The translations under genes were made by a program, and so were the position numbers. A DNA stretch of 64,000 nt from Gemmobacter lutimaris (lineage in GTDB: Bacteria > Pseudomonadota > Alphaproteobacteria > Rhodobacterales > Rhodobacteraceae): NCBI RefSeq assembly GCF_003570715.1, contig NZ_QXXQ01000001.1:558001-622000 (forward strand). Direction: 5' to 3'. The number at the start of each line of letters is the position of its first letter. Position 1 is the stretch's first letter. Shown piece after piece: positions 25,092 to 36,854 of this stretch. The notes beneath the pieces were generated by a model. It had not been told where the DNA came from and searched no databases. It worked only from the letters and a program-made list of their open reading frames with translations.

Positions 25092-25597
25092 GACACCACC
25101 TGCACCGCCATCCGGCCGCGCTTGCCCTCGATGATACGCAAGCAGACCGCCTCACCCGCCGCCAGATCGGCAAAGCCGGACTGACGCAGCACCTCGATGT
25201 GGATGAACACATCCTCGGACCGGCCAAAGACATTGGCAAAGCCGAAGCCCTTGCCCTTGTCGAACCATTTTACCCGCGCAGGCTCCAGCGGACGTGCGGC
25301 AATTTCTTCGGCCGTGGCCGAAGCCTGCCCTTCCACCACCGGGAAGGACGTGCTGCCCGGCGGCTCGATCTTCACCACTTCCACCGCCTGCACTCCGCGC
25401 TGCGTGTTCTGCACAAGAACCGAAATCCCCGTGCCGTCCGCGACCGTGCTTTGCCCATAGTTGCGCAGGACATTGGCGTGAAGCAGAATATCTGCCCCGC
25501 CTTCTTCGCCGACAATGAAGCCGAAGCCCTTTGCCGGATCGAACCACTTTACCTTGCCGTGCACGAGCTGCGCATCGGCATCCTTGTCTTCAGTCAT
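25058..25597 (-). CDS. Protein with two cold-shock domains, 179 aa
   Basis: Two cold-shock domains in tandem. The first has HGKVKWFDPAKGFGFIVGEE and ADILLHANVLRN, the second ARVKWFDKGKGFGFANVFG and DVFIHIEVLRQSG. A linker of about 35 residues (PVVEGQASATAEEIAARP) joins them. It should bind RNA or single-stranded DNA in the cytosol. I chose the ATG at 25597 (MTEDKDADAQLVHG); the frame is open to 25636, and no strong Shine-Dalgarno is seen before either. It overlaps DUF192 by 34 bases. Confidence 0.88.
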   Translation of the reverse strand: MTEDKDADAQLVHGKVKWFDPAKGFGFIVGEEGGADILLHANVLRNYGQSTVADGTGISVLVQNTQRGVQAVEVVKIEPPGSTSFPVVEGQASATAEEIAARPLEPARVKWFDKGKGFGFANVFGRSEDVFIHIEVLRQSGFADLAAGEAVCLRIIEGKRGRMAVQVVSWEAAVRGEKS

Positions 25598-25664
25598 ATG
25601 AGAGCCGTTTCCCCAGTTGTCCCTCGCCTCTGTCAATCGGCCAATCGCGCGACGTGATCAAGCG

Positions 25665-25681
25665 AAAAACCGTTCTGGTTT
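25665..25681 (-). terminator. Possible weak terminator after pdxH
   Basis: On the minus strand AAACC-AGAAC-GGTTT is followed by TT, 30 bases after the pdxH stop. A second inverted repeat, TTTACGC/GCGTAAA (25679-25685 with 25701-25707), overlaps it. The stems are short, so this is tentative. Confidence 0.35.
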
Positions 25682-25710
25682 ACGCCCTGCATTTCACGAA
25701 GCGTAAAATG

Positions 25711-26322
25711 TCAGGGGTTGAGACGCTCCACAACCCATTCGGAAGCAGGGGTTGCACGGGTCCAGCGGAAACGGTCATGCAGGCGGAATGCCCCGTCGGC
25801 CCAGAATTCGATTTCCAGCGGCAGGATACGGAGTCCGCCCCAGAACGGCGGGCGGGCGGGATTTGGCCCTTTCAGGGCGCTGACCTTAGCCACCTCGGCC
25901 ATCAGGGTCGCCCGCGAGGCCAGCGGCTGCGACTGACGGCTTGCCCACGCCCCCAGCCGGGATTTCAGGCTGCGGCTGGCGTAATAGGCATCGGCCTGCG
26001 GCCCCTCCTCGCGTTCGGTCAGACCGCGCACCCGGATCTGCCGGCGCAGACTTTTCCAGTGCATCACGAAAGCCGCCTTGCCCGACGCCGCAATTTCCTG
26101 CCCCTTGGCGCTGTCATAATTGGTATAGAACACGAAACCGCCCGTGCCGGCCGTCTCGATTTCCTTCAGCAGCACCATGCGTGCATTCGGCAATCCGGCC
26201 GGATCGACCGTGGCCAGCGCAATCGCATTGGGATCGTTCGGCTCCTGCCGTTCCGCCTCGGCCAGCCACGCCTGCGCCAGCTCGAAAGGGTTGTCGCCCG
26301 CGAAAATACCTGTCCTGTCCAT
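25711..26322 (-). CDS. pdxH: Pyridoxamine 5'-phosphate oxidase
   Basis: A 203-residue FMN enzyme that makes pyridoxal 5'-phosphate from the pyridoxamine or pyridoxine forms. Typical stretches are [69 protein letters not shown] and the C-terminal [17 protein letters not shown] followed by RFRWTR. The ATG at 26322 has AGGAGA upstream; the longer frame to 26415 is not needed. It is divergent from fabI with 164 bases between and no other gene there. Confidence 0.96.
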   Translation of the reverse strand: MDRTGIFAGDNPFELAQAWLAEAERQEPNDPNAIALATVDPAGLPNARMVLLKEIETAGTGGFVFYTNYDSAKGQEIAASGKAAFVMHWKSLRRQIRVRGLTEREEGPQADAYYASRSLKSRLGAWASRQSQPLASRATLMAEVAKVSALKGPNPARPPFWGGLRILPLEIEFWADGAFRLHDRFRWTRATPASEWVVERLNP

Positions 26323-26486
26323 CACAGTCTCCTGCCGTCCGGCGCCCCGCGCGCCGGGGCCATGGTTGCCATTCGCTGCGGCGGGCATCAAGCGCGATGC
26401 GCACCAAGCCCGCACAGGCCGCCTTGATGCGGCCCTGCGTATGCCCTAAACCTCGGGGCTAGCCTGAATACTGAGACGAGGGAACA

Positions 26487-27308
<822 letters not shown>

Positions 27309-27342
27309 TCCCTCAGCATCAACGCAGCGAAAGAGGCCACGC

Positions 27343-27849
27343 ATGATCGACCGCCTGCCGCATGAAAAAGGCTTCCACGTCAGCTGGGACCAGATCCACC
27401 GCGACGCCAGGGCGCTTGCCTGGCGTCTGGATGGCAAGGGCCCCGGCGAAGGCGGCGCATGGAAAGCCGTCGTCGGCATCACCCGCGGCGGCCTTGTCCC
27501 CGCGATGATCGTCTCACGCGAGCTGGACATTCGTGTCGTCGATACGATTTCAGTGAAAAGCTACAACCATCAGGCCCAGATGGAGGCCGTGGTGACCAAG
27601 AGCCCGCAGACCGATCTGATGGGCGACGGCACCGGCATCCTGATCGTTGATGACCTTGTGGACAGCGGCAAGACGCTGGAAATGGTGCGAAAGCTTTACC
27701 CGAAGGCGCATTTCGCCACCGTCTACGCCAAGCCCTCGGGGCGGCCGCAGGTCGATACCTATATCACCGAGGTCAGCCAGGACACTTGGATCTTCTTCCC
27801 TTGGGACATGGCGCTGCAATATGTGCAACCGTTCCGCGGCACCGACTGA
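27343..27849 (+). CDS. gpt: Xanthine(-guanine) phosphoribosyltransferase
   Basis: A 168-residue phosphoribosyltransferase for purine salvage. The PRPP-binding motif is [18 protein letters not shown], with [19 protein letters not shown] upstream, and KSYNHQAQ and [12 protein letters not shown] are typical of Gpt. AGAGG lies before the ATG. The gene is 34 bases after fabI and is followed by a copy of the 111-bp repeat, whose first hairpin can act as terminator. Confidence 0.93.
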   Translation: MIDRLPHEKGFHVSWDQIHRDARALAWRLDGKGPGEGGAWKAVVGITRGGLVPAMIVSRELDIRVVDTISVKSYNHQAQMEAVVTKSPQTDLMGDGTGILIVDDLVDSGKTLEMVRKLYPKAHFATVYAKPSGRPQVDTYITEVSQDTWIFFPWDMALQYVQPFRGTD

Positions 27850-27855
27850 CGCATC

Positions 27856-27966
27856 AGGGGGCTGCCTGCCCCCTCTTGCCTGTGGCAATTCACCCCCGGG
27901 GATATTTCTGCCAGGATAAAGGCACTTCAGTCTTTTATTTTGGTCCCAGTATCCCGGGGGAAGGCC
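27856..27966. repeat. 111-bp intergenic repeat, copy 2 (after gpt)
   Basis: Same order as the copy at 12242: hairpin AGGGGGC-TGCCT-GCCCCCT (27856-27874), then TTCACCCCCGGGGATATTT, a variable middle, and the inverted partner CCAGTATCCCGGGGG (27945-27959). Both copies are 111 bases and differ at about 18 positions, mostly in the middle. The 56 bases that follow, up to the aminotransferase, show no gene. Confidence 0.75.
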
Positions 27967-28022
27967 AAATATCTTGGGCAGAGCCCCCTTCCCCATCGAC
28001 ACCCGCAGCTGAAGAGGCCCCG

Positions 28023-29216
28023 ATGTCCCTGCCGCTCAATCCCGCCATGGCTGCCACCTTCCCGCCCCCGGTGATGGAGGCGCGACGCTGGCTGGAGGGG
28101 ATCGCGTTCGGCCTCGACCGCCCGCTGATCAACGTGAGCCAGGCCGCGCCGGTGGACAGCCCGCCACTTGGGCTGCGGCAGGCGCTGGCGGATGCGGCGC
28201 TGAACGATCCGCAGGCGCATCTTTACGGCCCGGTGCTGGGACTGCCCGCCCTGCGCGAGGAAATCGCAGCGCAGTGGTCGGCGGCCTATGGCGGCACGAT
28301 CCTTCCCGCACAGGTCGCAGTGACCCAAGGCTGCAATCAGGCCTTTACCGCGGTGATGTCCACGCTCGCCGGCGCCGGGGACGAGGTGATTCTGCCGACG
28401 CCGTGGTATTTCAACCACAAGATGTGGCTGGACATGCAGGGCGTCACCACGGTGCCGCTGCCGACCGGCCAAGGGCTTCTGCCCGATCCCGAGAGGGCCG
28501 CCGCGCTGATCGGGCCGCGCACACGGGCCATTGCGCTGGTCAGCCCGAACAACCCCGGCGGGGTGGAATATCCCGCAGCATTGGTCACCGCCTTCCGCGA
28601 TCTGTGCCGCGCACACGGCATCGCGCTGATCCTTGACGAGACCTACCGCGATTTCGACAGCCGCCACAGCCCCGCCACCGGCGGGCGACCGCATGATCTG
28701 TTCACCGATCCCGACTGGGATGACGTGCTGATTCACCTTTATTCCTTCTCCAAGGCTTACCGGCTGACCGGGCATCGCGTGGGCGCCATCGTGGCGGCCA
28801 GCGCCCGGTTGGCGGAAGTGGAGAAATTCCTTGATACCGTCGCCATCTGCCCCAGCCAGCTTGGCCAGATCGGCGCACTTTGGGGCATGCGCAACCTGCG
28901 CGACTGGGTCGAGGGCGAGCGGCGCGAGATCCTCGCCCGCCGCGCCGCGATGGAGGGCGGCTTCGGCGCGCTGGAGGGCTGGCGGCTTCTGGGCTGCGGT
29001 GCCTATTTCGCCTATGTCGAACATCCCTTTGCCGCCGCATCGCCCGATATCGCCCGCCGTCTGGTGCGCGAAGAGGCGGTGCTGATGCTGCCCGGCACCA
29101 TGTTCCAGCCCGATACCCACCCCGAAGGGGCACGCCAGTTCCGCATCGCCTTTGCCAATGTCGATGCCACCGGAATCGCAGAAATGTTCCGCCGCCTTGC
29201 CCGTTTCCACGGCTGA
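28023..29216 (+). CDS. Class I/II PLP-dependent aminotransferase
   Basis: A 397-residue fold-type I aminotransferase. The PLP lysine is Lys244 in YSFSKAYRLTGHRVG; VTQGCNQAFTAVMSTLAGAGDEVIL, LVSPNNPGGVEYPAALV and ILDETYRDF are the standard cofactor and substrate motifs. MLPGTMFQ and RQFRIAFANV fit the substrate carboxylate arginine near the C-terminus. The amino acid it uses cannot be assigned. GAAGAGG lies before the ATG at 28023; the frame is open upstream through the repeat but that part is not coding. Confidence 0.9.
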   Translation: MSLPLNPAMAATFPPPVMEARRWLEGIAFGLDRPLINVSQAAPVDSPPLGLRQALADAALNDPQAHLYGPVLGLPALREEIAAQWSAAYGGTILPAQVAVTQGCNQAFTAVMSTLAGAGDEVILPTPWYFNHKMWLDMQGVTTVPLPTGQGLLPDPERAAALIGPRTRAIALVSPNNPGGVEYPAALVTAFRDLCRAHGIALILDETYRDFDSRHSPATGGRPHDLFTDPDWDDVLIHLYSFSKAYRLTGHRVGAIVAASARLAEVEKFLDTVAICPSQLGQIGALWGMRNLRDWVEGERREILARRAAMEGGFGALEGWRLLGCGAYFAYVEHPFAAASPDIARRLVREEAVLMLPGTMFQPDTHPEGARQFRIAFANVDATGIAEMFRRLARFHG

Positions 29217-29291
29217 GCCGCGCGTGCGGGCCTTGCCCGGCAGGGGGCGAGCGCATAGAACCGTGCCAAACCCCTGAACGACAGGCGAGCC

Positions 29292-31157
29292 ATGACGAAA
29301 CACGACGAGACCGAAAGCCCGAAACGCAAACGCAAGGGCGCCTCTGTCATGGTCTGGCTGCTCATGGCAATGCTGGTGACCGGCCTCGGCGGCTATGGGG
29401 TTACCAGCTACGGCGGCCGGGTGATGGCCATCGGATCGGTCGGCGGACGTGACATCGACGTGAAGGACTACGGCCGCGCGCTTCAGGCAGAAATGAATGC
29501 CCTTGGCGCCCAGGCAGGCACGCAACTGACGATGCAGCAGGCCCGCGACATGGGGCTCGACGCCCGCGTGCGGCAGCAAATGGTAACACAGACTGCTGTG
29601 GACGATGCCGCCGACCGCATCGGTGTTTCGGTCGGGGACGCCCGTGTGGCGCAGGAAATCACCGCCATGCCCACGTTCCACGGTGCGGCAGGCGGCTTCG
29701 ACCGTCAGACCTACAAGATGACGCTGGACCGCAACAACCTGACGGAAGCCGAGTTCGAGGCGAAGATCCGCGATGATCTGGCCCGCGCGCTGGTGCAGGG
29801 TGCAGTGGCGAGCGGCTTTGTCGCCCCTGCCACGATGACCGGCACACTTTACGATTTCATCGGCGAACGGCGCGGCTTTTCGATGCTGGTGCTGACCGAG
29901 GCTGATCTTTCCACGCCTTTGGCCGCACCGACCGAGGATGAGCTGAAAGCCTATTACGACGCCAATATCGCGGCTTTCACCAAGCCCGAGGCCAAGCGCA
30001 TCACCTATGTCTCGCTGCTGCCGGAAACGCTGGCGGCAACCATGCCGGTCGATGATGCCGAACTGAAAAAGCTGTATGATCAGCGCCATGAGGAATTCGT
30101 CAAGCCCGAGCGGCGTCTGGTCGAACGGCTGGTTTTCGGCACCGAGGACGAGGCGAAAGCCGCCAAGGCAAAGCTGGATGCGGGCGAAACCTTCGACGCG
30201 CTGGTCGCGGAACGCGGGCTAAAGCTGATCGACATCGACATGGGCGATGTGACCGAGGCCGAATTGGGCGCTGCGGGGGCCGACATCTTTGCCATGGCCG
30301 AACCCGGCGTCCTTGGTCCGTTGCCCTCGGACCTTGGCCCGGCGCTTTACCGCATGAATGCCGTGCTGGCGGCGCAGGAAACCACATTTGAAGAAGCGCG
30401 TGACATCCTCACGCTGGAATACCAGACCGACGCTGCGCGCCGGGCAATCACTGATCGCAGCGAGACGATCAACGACGCGCTGGCTGGTGGCGCCACGCTG
30501 GAGGATCTGGCGAAGGAACAGGCGATGGAGCTTGGCACCATCGACTATGCCCCCGGCGCGGATGAGGGCATCGCGGCCTATCCGGCCTTCCGCGAGGCCG
30601 CCGATGCCGTGAAAGAAGGCGATTTCCCCGAGGCCGTCGCACTGGAAGATGGTGGTCTGGTGGCAATCCGGCTGGATCAGATCGTCTCCGCCGCCCCCAT
30701 TCCCTTTGATGAAGCGCGCGAGGCGGTGACGGCAGGCTGGCATGCCGAGGCGCTGCACACGGCCCTGATGGCCGAGGCGGAGACGATGCGCGGCAAGGTT
30801 GCCGCCGGAACCTCCATCGGCACGCTGGGCGTGGTCAGCGTCACCTCGGAAATCGCGCGCAATGGTTTTGTCGAAGGCGCCCCGCCCAGCCTGTTGCCCG
30901 CCGTGTTCACGATGACCGAGGGCGAGGCGAAGGTGATCGAGGCCAAGGATTTCGTCGCACTGGTGCAACTGGACCGCATCGCCCCCGCCGCGCAGGAAGG
31001 CGACGGCCCCGCCGCGCTGAAATCTGCGATTGCCGCGCAGGCCGAACAGGCGCTGGCGCAGGATGCCTTTGCCCTGTTTGCGCGGGCAGAGGCCGATATT
31101 GGCGGCATCACGCTCAATCAGGCGGCCATTGACGCCGTGCACGCCCAGATGCGCTGA
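29292..31157 (+). CDS. PpiD-like periplasmic folding factor (SurA N-terminal and rotamase-like)
   Basis: A 621-residue protein anchored by one transmembrane helix near the N-terminus (VMVWLLMAMLVTGLGGYGV) with a positively charged cytosolic leader, so the bulk is periplasmic. The N-terminal part is SurA-N-like (QQMVTQTAVDDAADRIGVSV). A parvulin-like segment is seen around ERRLVERLVFGTEDEAKAAK with DIDMGDVTEAELG. It is probably a chaperone for outer-membrane or exported proteins. The stop is seven bases before trpE, so the two are co-transcribed, an arrangement common in this group. Confidence 0.85.
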   Translation: MTKHDETESPKRKRKGASVMVWLLMAMLVTGLGGYGVTSYGGRVMAIGSVGGRDIDVKDYGRALQAEMNALGAQAGTQLTMQQARDMGLDARVRQQMVTQTAVDDAADRIGVSVGDARVAQEITAMPTFHGAAGGFDRQTYKMTLDRNNLTEAEFEAKIRDDLARALVQGAVASGFVAPATMTGTLYDFIGERRGFSMLVLTEADLSTPLAAPTEDELKAYYDANIAAFTKPEAKRITYVSLLPETLAATMPVDDAELKKLYDQRHEEFVKPERRLVERLVFGTEDEAKAAKAKLDAGETFDALVAERGLKLIDIDMGDVTEAELGAAGADIFAMAEPGVLGPLPSDLGPALYRMNAVLAAQETTFEEARDILTLEYQTDAARRAITDRSETINDALAGGATLEDLAKEQAMELGTIDYAPGADEGIAAYPAFREAADAVKEGDFPEAVALEDGGLVAIRLDQIVSAAPIPFDEAREAVTAGWHAEALHTALMAEAETMRGKVAAGTSIGTLGVVSVTSEIARNGFVEGAPPSLLPAVFTMTEGEAKVIEAKDFVALVQLDRIAPAAQEGDGPAALKSAIAAQAEQALAQDAFALFARAEADIGGITLNQAAIDAVHAQMR

Positions 31158-31164
31158 GGCCGAA

Positions 31165-32673
31165 ATGACCCTGATCCCATCTTTCGAAGCCTTTGAACGC
31201 GGCTGGAACGCGGGCAAGAACCAGTTGGTCTATGCCCGTCTCGCCGCCGATCTGGATACGCCTGTCAGCCTGATGCTGAAACTGGCCGAGGCGCGCGCCG
31301 ATACCTTCATGCTGGAAAGTGTGACGGGCGGCGAGGTGCGCGGGCGCTATTCGGTGGTCGGCATGAAGCCCGACCTGATCTGGCGCTGCCGGGGCGAGGC
31401 GTCCGAGATCAACCGCGAAGCGCGGTTCGATCCGGCGGCCTTCCGTCTGCTGGAAGGCCACCCGCTGCAAACACTCCGCGACCTGCTGGCCGAATGCCGG
31501 GTGGATATGCCCGAGGATCTGCCCGCCATCGCCTCGGGGCTGTTCGGCTATCTGGGCTATGACATGATCCGTCTGGTGGAACATCTGCCCGACGTGAACC
31601 CCGATCCGCTGGGCCTGCCCGATGCGGTGCTGATGCGCCCCTCGGTCATTGCCGTGCTGGACGGTGTGAAGGGCGAAGTGACCATCGTTTCCCCTGCCTG
31701 GACCGGCTCGGGCCTCTCGGCCCGCGCGGCCTATGCGCAGGCAGCCGAGCGCGTGATGGATGCGCTGCGCGATCTGGACCGCGCGCCCGCCGCACAGCGC
31801 GATCTGGGCGAGGCCGCGCCGGTGGGCGAGGCGCAATCGAACTTCACGCATGACGGCTACAAGGCCGCTGTCGAGAAGGCGAAGGATTATATCCGCGCGG
31901 GCGACATCTTTCAGGTCGTGCCCTCACAGCGCTGGAAACAGCGGTTCGAACTGCCGCCCTTCGCGCTTTACCGTTCGCTGCGCCGGACCAACCCGTCGCC
32001 CTTCATGTTTTTCTTCAACTTCGGCGGCTTTCAGGTGGTGGGCGCCAGCCCCGAAATCCTTGTGCGGCTGCGCGAACGCGAGGTGACGATTCGCCCGATC
32101 GCCGGAACCCGCCCACGCGGCGCCACGCCGGAAGAGGACAAGGCGCTTGAGGCTGATCTGCTGGCCGACCAGAAGGAACTGGCCGAACATCTGATGCTGC
32201 TGGATCTTGGCCGCAACGATGTTGGCCGGGTGGCAAAGGTGGGCAGCGTGCGTCCGACCGAGAAGTTCATCATCGAACGCTACAGTCACGTCATGCACAT
32301 CGTGTCCAACGTGGTGGGCCAGATCGCGGAAGGCGAGGACGCCCTGTCGGCCCTGCTGGCCGGTCTGCCCGCTGGCACGGTTTCCGGCGCGCCCAAAGTC
32401 CGCGCGATGGAGATCATCGACGAGCTGGAGCCTGAAAAGCGCGGCGTCTACGGCGGCGGCGTCGGCTATTTCGCCGCCAATGGCGAGATGGATTTCTGCA
32501 TCGCGCTGCGCACGGCCGTCCTGAAGGACGAAGCGCTGTATATCCAGGCCGGCGGCGGCGTGGTCTATGACAGCGACCCCGAGGCGGAATATCAGGAAAC
32601 CGTCAACAAATCCCGCGCCCTGCGCCGGGCGGCCGAGGACGCGGGCCTGTTCGCCCGCCGTGGCAACAGCTGA
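31165..32673 (+). CDS. trpE: Anthranilate synthase component I
   Basis: A 502-residue enzyme that starts tryptophan synthesis from chorismate, using ammonia from TrpG. The chorismate-binding domain has IFQVVPSQRWKQRF, NPSPFMFFFNFGGFQVVGAS, IRPIAGTRPRGATPEEDKA, LLDLGRNDVGRVAKVG, the PAGTVSGAPKVRAMEIIDEL signature, and GGGVGYFAANGEMDFCIALR. The N-terminal part includes the feedback-site residues LESV followed by RGRYSVVG. The ATG at 31165 follows ppiD by seven bases. No attenuator can fit between; any control must lie upstream of the ppiD-like gene. Confidence 0.97.
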   Translation: MTLIPSFEAFERGWNAGKNQLVYARLAADLDTPVSLMLKLAEARADTFMLESVTGGEVRGRYSVVGMKPDLIWRCRGEASEINREARFDPAAFRLLEGHPLQTLRDLLAECRVDMPEDLPAIASGLFGYLGYDMIRLVEHLPDVNPDPLGLPDAVLMRPSVIAVLDGVKGEVTIVSPAWTGSGLSARAAYAQAAERVMDALRDLDRAPAAQRDLGEAAPVGEAQSNFTHDGYKAAVEKAKDYIRAGDIFQVVPSQRWKQRFELPPFALYRSLRRTNPSPFMFFFNFGGFQVVGASPEILVRLREREVTIRPIAGTRPRGATPEEDKALEADLLADQKELAEHLMLLDLGRNDVGRVAKVGSVRPTEKFIIERYSHVMHIVSNVVGQIAEGEDALSALLAGLPAGTVSGAPKVRAMEIIDELEPEKRGVYGGGVGYFAANGEMDFCIALRTAVLKDEALYIQAGGGVVYDSDPEAEYQETVNKSRALRRAAEDAGLFARRGNS

Positions 32674-32679
32674 TCTCGC

Positions 32680-32699
32680 GCAGGGGCTGACACCCCTGC
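32680..32699 (+). terminator. Stem-loop after trpE
   Basis: GCAGGGG-CTGACA-CCCCTGC forms a seven-base-pair hairpin just after the trpE stop. There is no T run, so it may act as an RNA end or a weak terminator. It lies between trpE and the convergent tRNA-Thr. Confidence 0.4.
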
Positions 32700-32724
32700 C
32701 GCAACCGACGCAAAGCTGGAAAAC

Positions 32725-32800
32725 TGGTGCCCCCAGACGGACTTGAACCGCCGACCGTCAGTTTACAAAACTGCTGCTCTACCAGCTGAGCTATAGGGGC
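32725..32800 (-). tRNA. tRNA-Thr (TGT)
   Basis: On the minus strand the 76-base sequence folds as a cloverleaf: acceptor GCCCCTA/TGGGGGC with one G-T pair, D-arm AGCTCAGCTGGTAGAGC, anticodon loop TTTGTAA with anticodon TGT, T-arm with GTTCAAGT, and an encoded CCA. The mature 5' end is at 32800. It is convergent with trpE. Confidence 0.96.
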
Positions 32801-32810
32801 CTTGGGATGG

Positions 32811-32839
32811 CATTTAGCAACTCGGCGGTGCCAGCGCAA
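32811..32839 (-). promoter_or_regulatory. Candidate sigma-70-type promoter of tRNA-Thr
   Basis: On the minus strand TTGCGC (32834-32839) and TAAATG (32811-32816) are 17 bases apart, placing the start of transcription a few bases before the mature tRNA 5' end at 32800. The match to the -10 consensus is modest. The rest of the 239-base gap to ureD holds no gene I can support. Confidence 0.4.
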
Positions 32840-33039
32840 TCCCGGATGCGCCGTTCCTTTATGGCCCTTATTTTCATCTTCCCGCACAACATTTCATCGC
32901 AACCCCCTGCCGCCTTCTGAACCGCTGTGTTCGTCAACTCAGGCAAGATTGCCCCCGCCGTCATGGCGGCAGACCATAGGCAGACCGCTGCGGGCCTTCG
33001 TTCAGACCGCCGGCAGGCAGTTTGGGGGCGCCAAATAGT

Positions 33040-33882
33040 ATGGCCGACGGGGATTTTCAGCGTATCAGCCTGCAGCGCAGTCATGGTGAGGCGGCGCTGG
33101 TGCTGGATTTGCAGGCAGGTCAACCGCGCTTGCGAAAGCTGCGTCAGCAGGGATCGGCCAAGATCATGTTGCCTCGCGTAACCGGCGATCTGCCAGAAGC
33201 TGTGCTTCTGAACACCTCGGGCGGATTGACGGGGGGCGACCGTCTGGACTTTGCGCTGCACCTTGGTGCCGGGTTGCGCCTTTGCGCTACAACCCAGACC
33301 GCCGAACGCGCCTATGCCAGCGACGGGCGCGCGGCCCATGTGAAGATTGCCGCCCATCTCGCCCCACAGGCAGACCTCGCATGGTTGCCACAAGAGACGA
33401 TCCTGTTTGAAAACAGCGTTCTGGCACGCGACACGACAGTGCATCTGGCGCATGACGCCCGGCTGTTGATGGCGGAAACGGTGGTGCTGGGGCGGCATGC
33501 CATGGGCGAAACCCCACGCCATGCCCGGCTGACGGATCGCCGCCGCATCCTGCGGGACGGGCGCCCGGTCTGGGCCGAAACCACGCGGATCGACGCGGGC
33601 TACCTTTCGGAGGCAGAAACGCCGGCTCTGCTGGGCGGCGCACGGGCCTTCGCCGTGCTGGCATTGATCGCGCCCGGGGCCGAGGACGCCCTGCCCCGCC
33701 TGCGCGCCGTGCTGGACGAACCCGGCGTTGTGGCTGCGGCCTCAAGCTGGAACGGCAGGTGCCTTGCACGTTTCACCGCGCGCGATGGCTGGCCCCTGAA
33801 ACGACAACTCGCGCGCGCGATCCACGCGCTTCGCCCCGGCCCGCTGCCGCGCGTCTGGCAGATGAATGGAGACATCGTATGA
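33040..33882 (+). CDS. ureD: Urease accessory protein UreD
   Basis: A 280-residue chaperone that, with UreF and UreG, helps insert nickel into urease. Typical stretches are [50 protein letters not shown] and [15 protein letters not shown] chose the ATG at 33040; a TTG at 33022 would add six residues. GGGGG lies about ten bases upstream. It is the first gene of an eight-gene urease operon and its stop overlaps ureA in ATGA. No sigma-54 promoter pattern is evident upstream. Confidence 0.95.
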   Translation: MADGDFQRISLQRSHGEAALVLDLQAGQPRLRKLRQQGSAKIMLPRVTGDLPEAVLLNTSGGLTGGDRLDFALHLGAGLRLCATTQTAERAYASDGRAAHVKIAAHLAPQADLAWLPQETILFENSVLARDTTVHLAHDARLLMAETVVLGRHAMGETPRHARLTDRRRILRDGRPVWAETTRIDAGYLSEAETPALLGGARAFAVLALIAPGAEDALPRLRAVLDEPGVVAAASSWNGRCLARFTARDGWPLKRQLARAIHALRPGPLPRVWQMNGDIV

Positions 33883-34181
33883 ACCTGACCCCCCGCGAGC
33901 GCGAAAAGCTGATGGTCAGCCTCGCCGCCATGGTCGCCCGCAACCGGCTGGCGCGTGGCGTGAAGCTCAACCACCCCGAAGCGATCGCCTTGATCACCGA
34001 TTTCGTGGTCGAGGGCGCCCGTGACGGACGCAGCGTTGCCGATCTGATGGAGACCGGCGCCCATGTCATCACCGTGGAACAATGCATGGAGGGTGTGCCC
34101 GAAATGATCCATTCCGTTCAGGTCGAGGCCACCTTTCCCGACGGCACCAAGCTCGTCACCGTCCATCACCCGATCCGCTGA
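33879..34181 (+). CDS. ureA: Urease gamma subunit
   Basis: A 100-residue structural subunit of the cytosolic urease. It starts [20 protein letters not shown] and has the conserved [14 protein letters not shown] and DGRSVADLM, then [19 protein letters not shown] near the end. It overlaps ureD by four bases and is followed 23 bases later by ureJ, which has been inserted between the structural genes. Confidence 0.97.
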   Translation: MNLTPREREKLMVSLAAMVARNRLARGVKLNHPEAIALITDFVVEGARDGRSVADLMETGAHVITVEQCMEGVPEMIHSVQVEATFPDGTKLVTVHHPIR

Positions 34182-34204
34182 TCCGCCACGCCAGGAGGCC
34201 ATAC

Positions 34205-34777
34205 ATGAAACGCATTCTCCTTTCCGCAAGCCTGCTGCTGCTGCCCGGCGCGGCTCTGGCCCATTCTGGCCATATCGGTGGCAATGCACTTGCCGCCGGG
34301 ATCGGGCATCCCCTGGGTGGGGCCGATCATGTGCTGGCCATGGTTGCCGTCGGCCTCTGGGCGGCACTTCTGGGTGGGCGGGCATTGCCAGCGCTGCCCT
34401 TGGCCTTCGTCGTGGCCATGTTGGCCGGGGGCGCCGCCGGTGCGGCGGGCATGCCCCTGCCAGGAGTAGAGCCGATGATCCTGGCCTCCATCGTTGCACT
34501 GGGTGCGGCTGCCGCACTGGCGCTGCGTCCGGCCCTGCCACATGCGTTGGCGGCGGTGGCGCTGTTCGGCCTGTTCCACGGTCATGCCCATGGCGCGGAA
34601 GGCCCGGAAGCCGGGCTCGCGCTTTATGCGGCGGGCTTCGCGCTGGCAACCATGGCGCTGCATCTGGCCGGTGTCGGGCTTGGCATCGGGCTGGTGCGGC
34701 TGTCACGGGCCGCGCTGGTGCGCGGCCTTGGCGGCGCGACGGCCGTGGCGGGCCTCGCACTCGCCATTGCGGGGTAA
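34205..34777 (+). CDS. ureJ: HupE/UreJ family nickel-related membrane protein
   Basis: A 190-residue membrane protein with a signal-like N-terminus ([20 protein letters not shown]) and about six hydrophobic segments. The motifs [20 protein letters not shown] and [13 protein letters not shown] hold histidines and aspartate that mark the HupE/UreJ family, thought to admit nickel. It lies between ureA and ureB in the operon, so nickel supply is expressed together with urease. The start at 34205 has AGGAGG upstream. Confidence 0.93.
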   Translation: MKRILLSASLLLLPGAALAHSGHIGGNALAAGIGHPLGGADHVLAMVAVGLWAALLGGRALPALPLAFVVAMLAGGAAGAAGMPLPGVEPMILASIVALGAAAALALRPALPHALAAVALFGLFHGHAHGAEGPEAGLALYAAGFALATMALHLAGVGLGIGLVRLSRAALVRGLGGATAVAGLALAIAG

Positions 34778-34781
34778 GTCC

Positions 34782-35087
34782 ATGGTCCCCGGAGAGATTT
34801 TTCCAGCCGACGGCAACATCATCCTGAACGAGGGCGCCGAATGTCTGACCCTGATGGTGGCCAATACCGGCGACCGGCCCGTGCAGGTCGGCAGCCATTA
34901 CCATTTCGCCGAAACCAACCCCGGCCTTAGCTTCGACCGGGTGGCGGCGCACGGCATGCGGCTGGACATCGCGGCAGGCACGGCCGTCCGCTTTGAACCG
35001 GGGCAAAGTCGCGAGGTGCGGCTGGTGCCCTTCGGCGGCGCACGTCGCGTGTTCGGCTTCAACCAGAAAGTCATGGGGGATCTGTGA
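34782..35087 (+). CDS. ureB: Urease beta subunit
   Basis: A 101-residue structural subunit. [18 protein letters not shown] and [19 protein letters not shown] are diagnostic; [20 protein letters not shown] and FGFNQKVMG complete the family pattern. It begins four bases after the ureJ stop and its own stop lies directly before the ureC ATG with no gap. Confidence 0.97.
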   Translation: MVPGEIFPADGNIILNEGAECLTLMVANTGDRPVQVGSHYHFAETNPGLSFDRVAAHGMRLDIAAGTAVRFEPGQSREVRLVPFGGARRVFGFNQKVMGDL

Positions 35088-36794
<1,707 letters not shown>

Positions 36795-36854
36795 CCCATG
36801 ATCCGGCATCGGCGCCCCCTCCCCTTCACTCAGACAGCAAAAGGTTGAAAGACC

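Noticed and set aside
27927-30089. A 720-residue open frame antisense to the aminotransferase and the PpiD-like gene
   Set aside because: It crosses an intergenic repeat and two convincing genes on the other strand; no motif supports it.
32817-32930. A 37-residue plus-strand frame between tRNA-Thr and ureD
   Set aside because: No Shine-Dalgarno and it covers the likely tRNA promoter.
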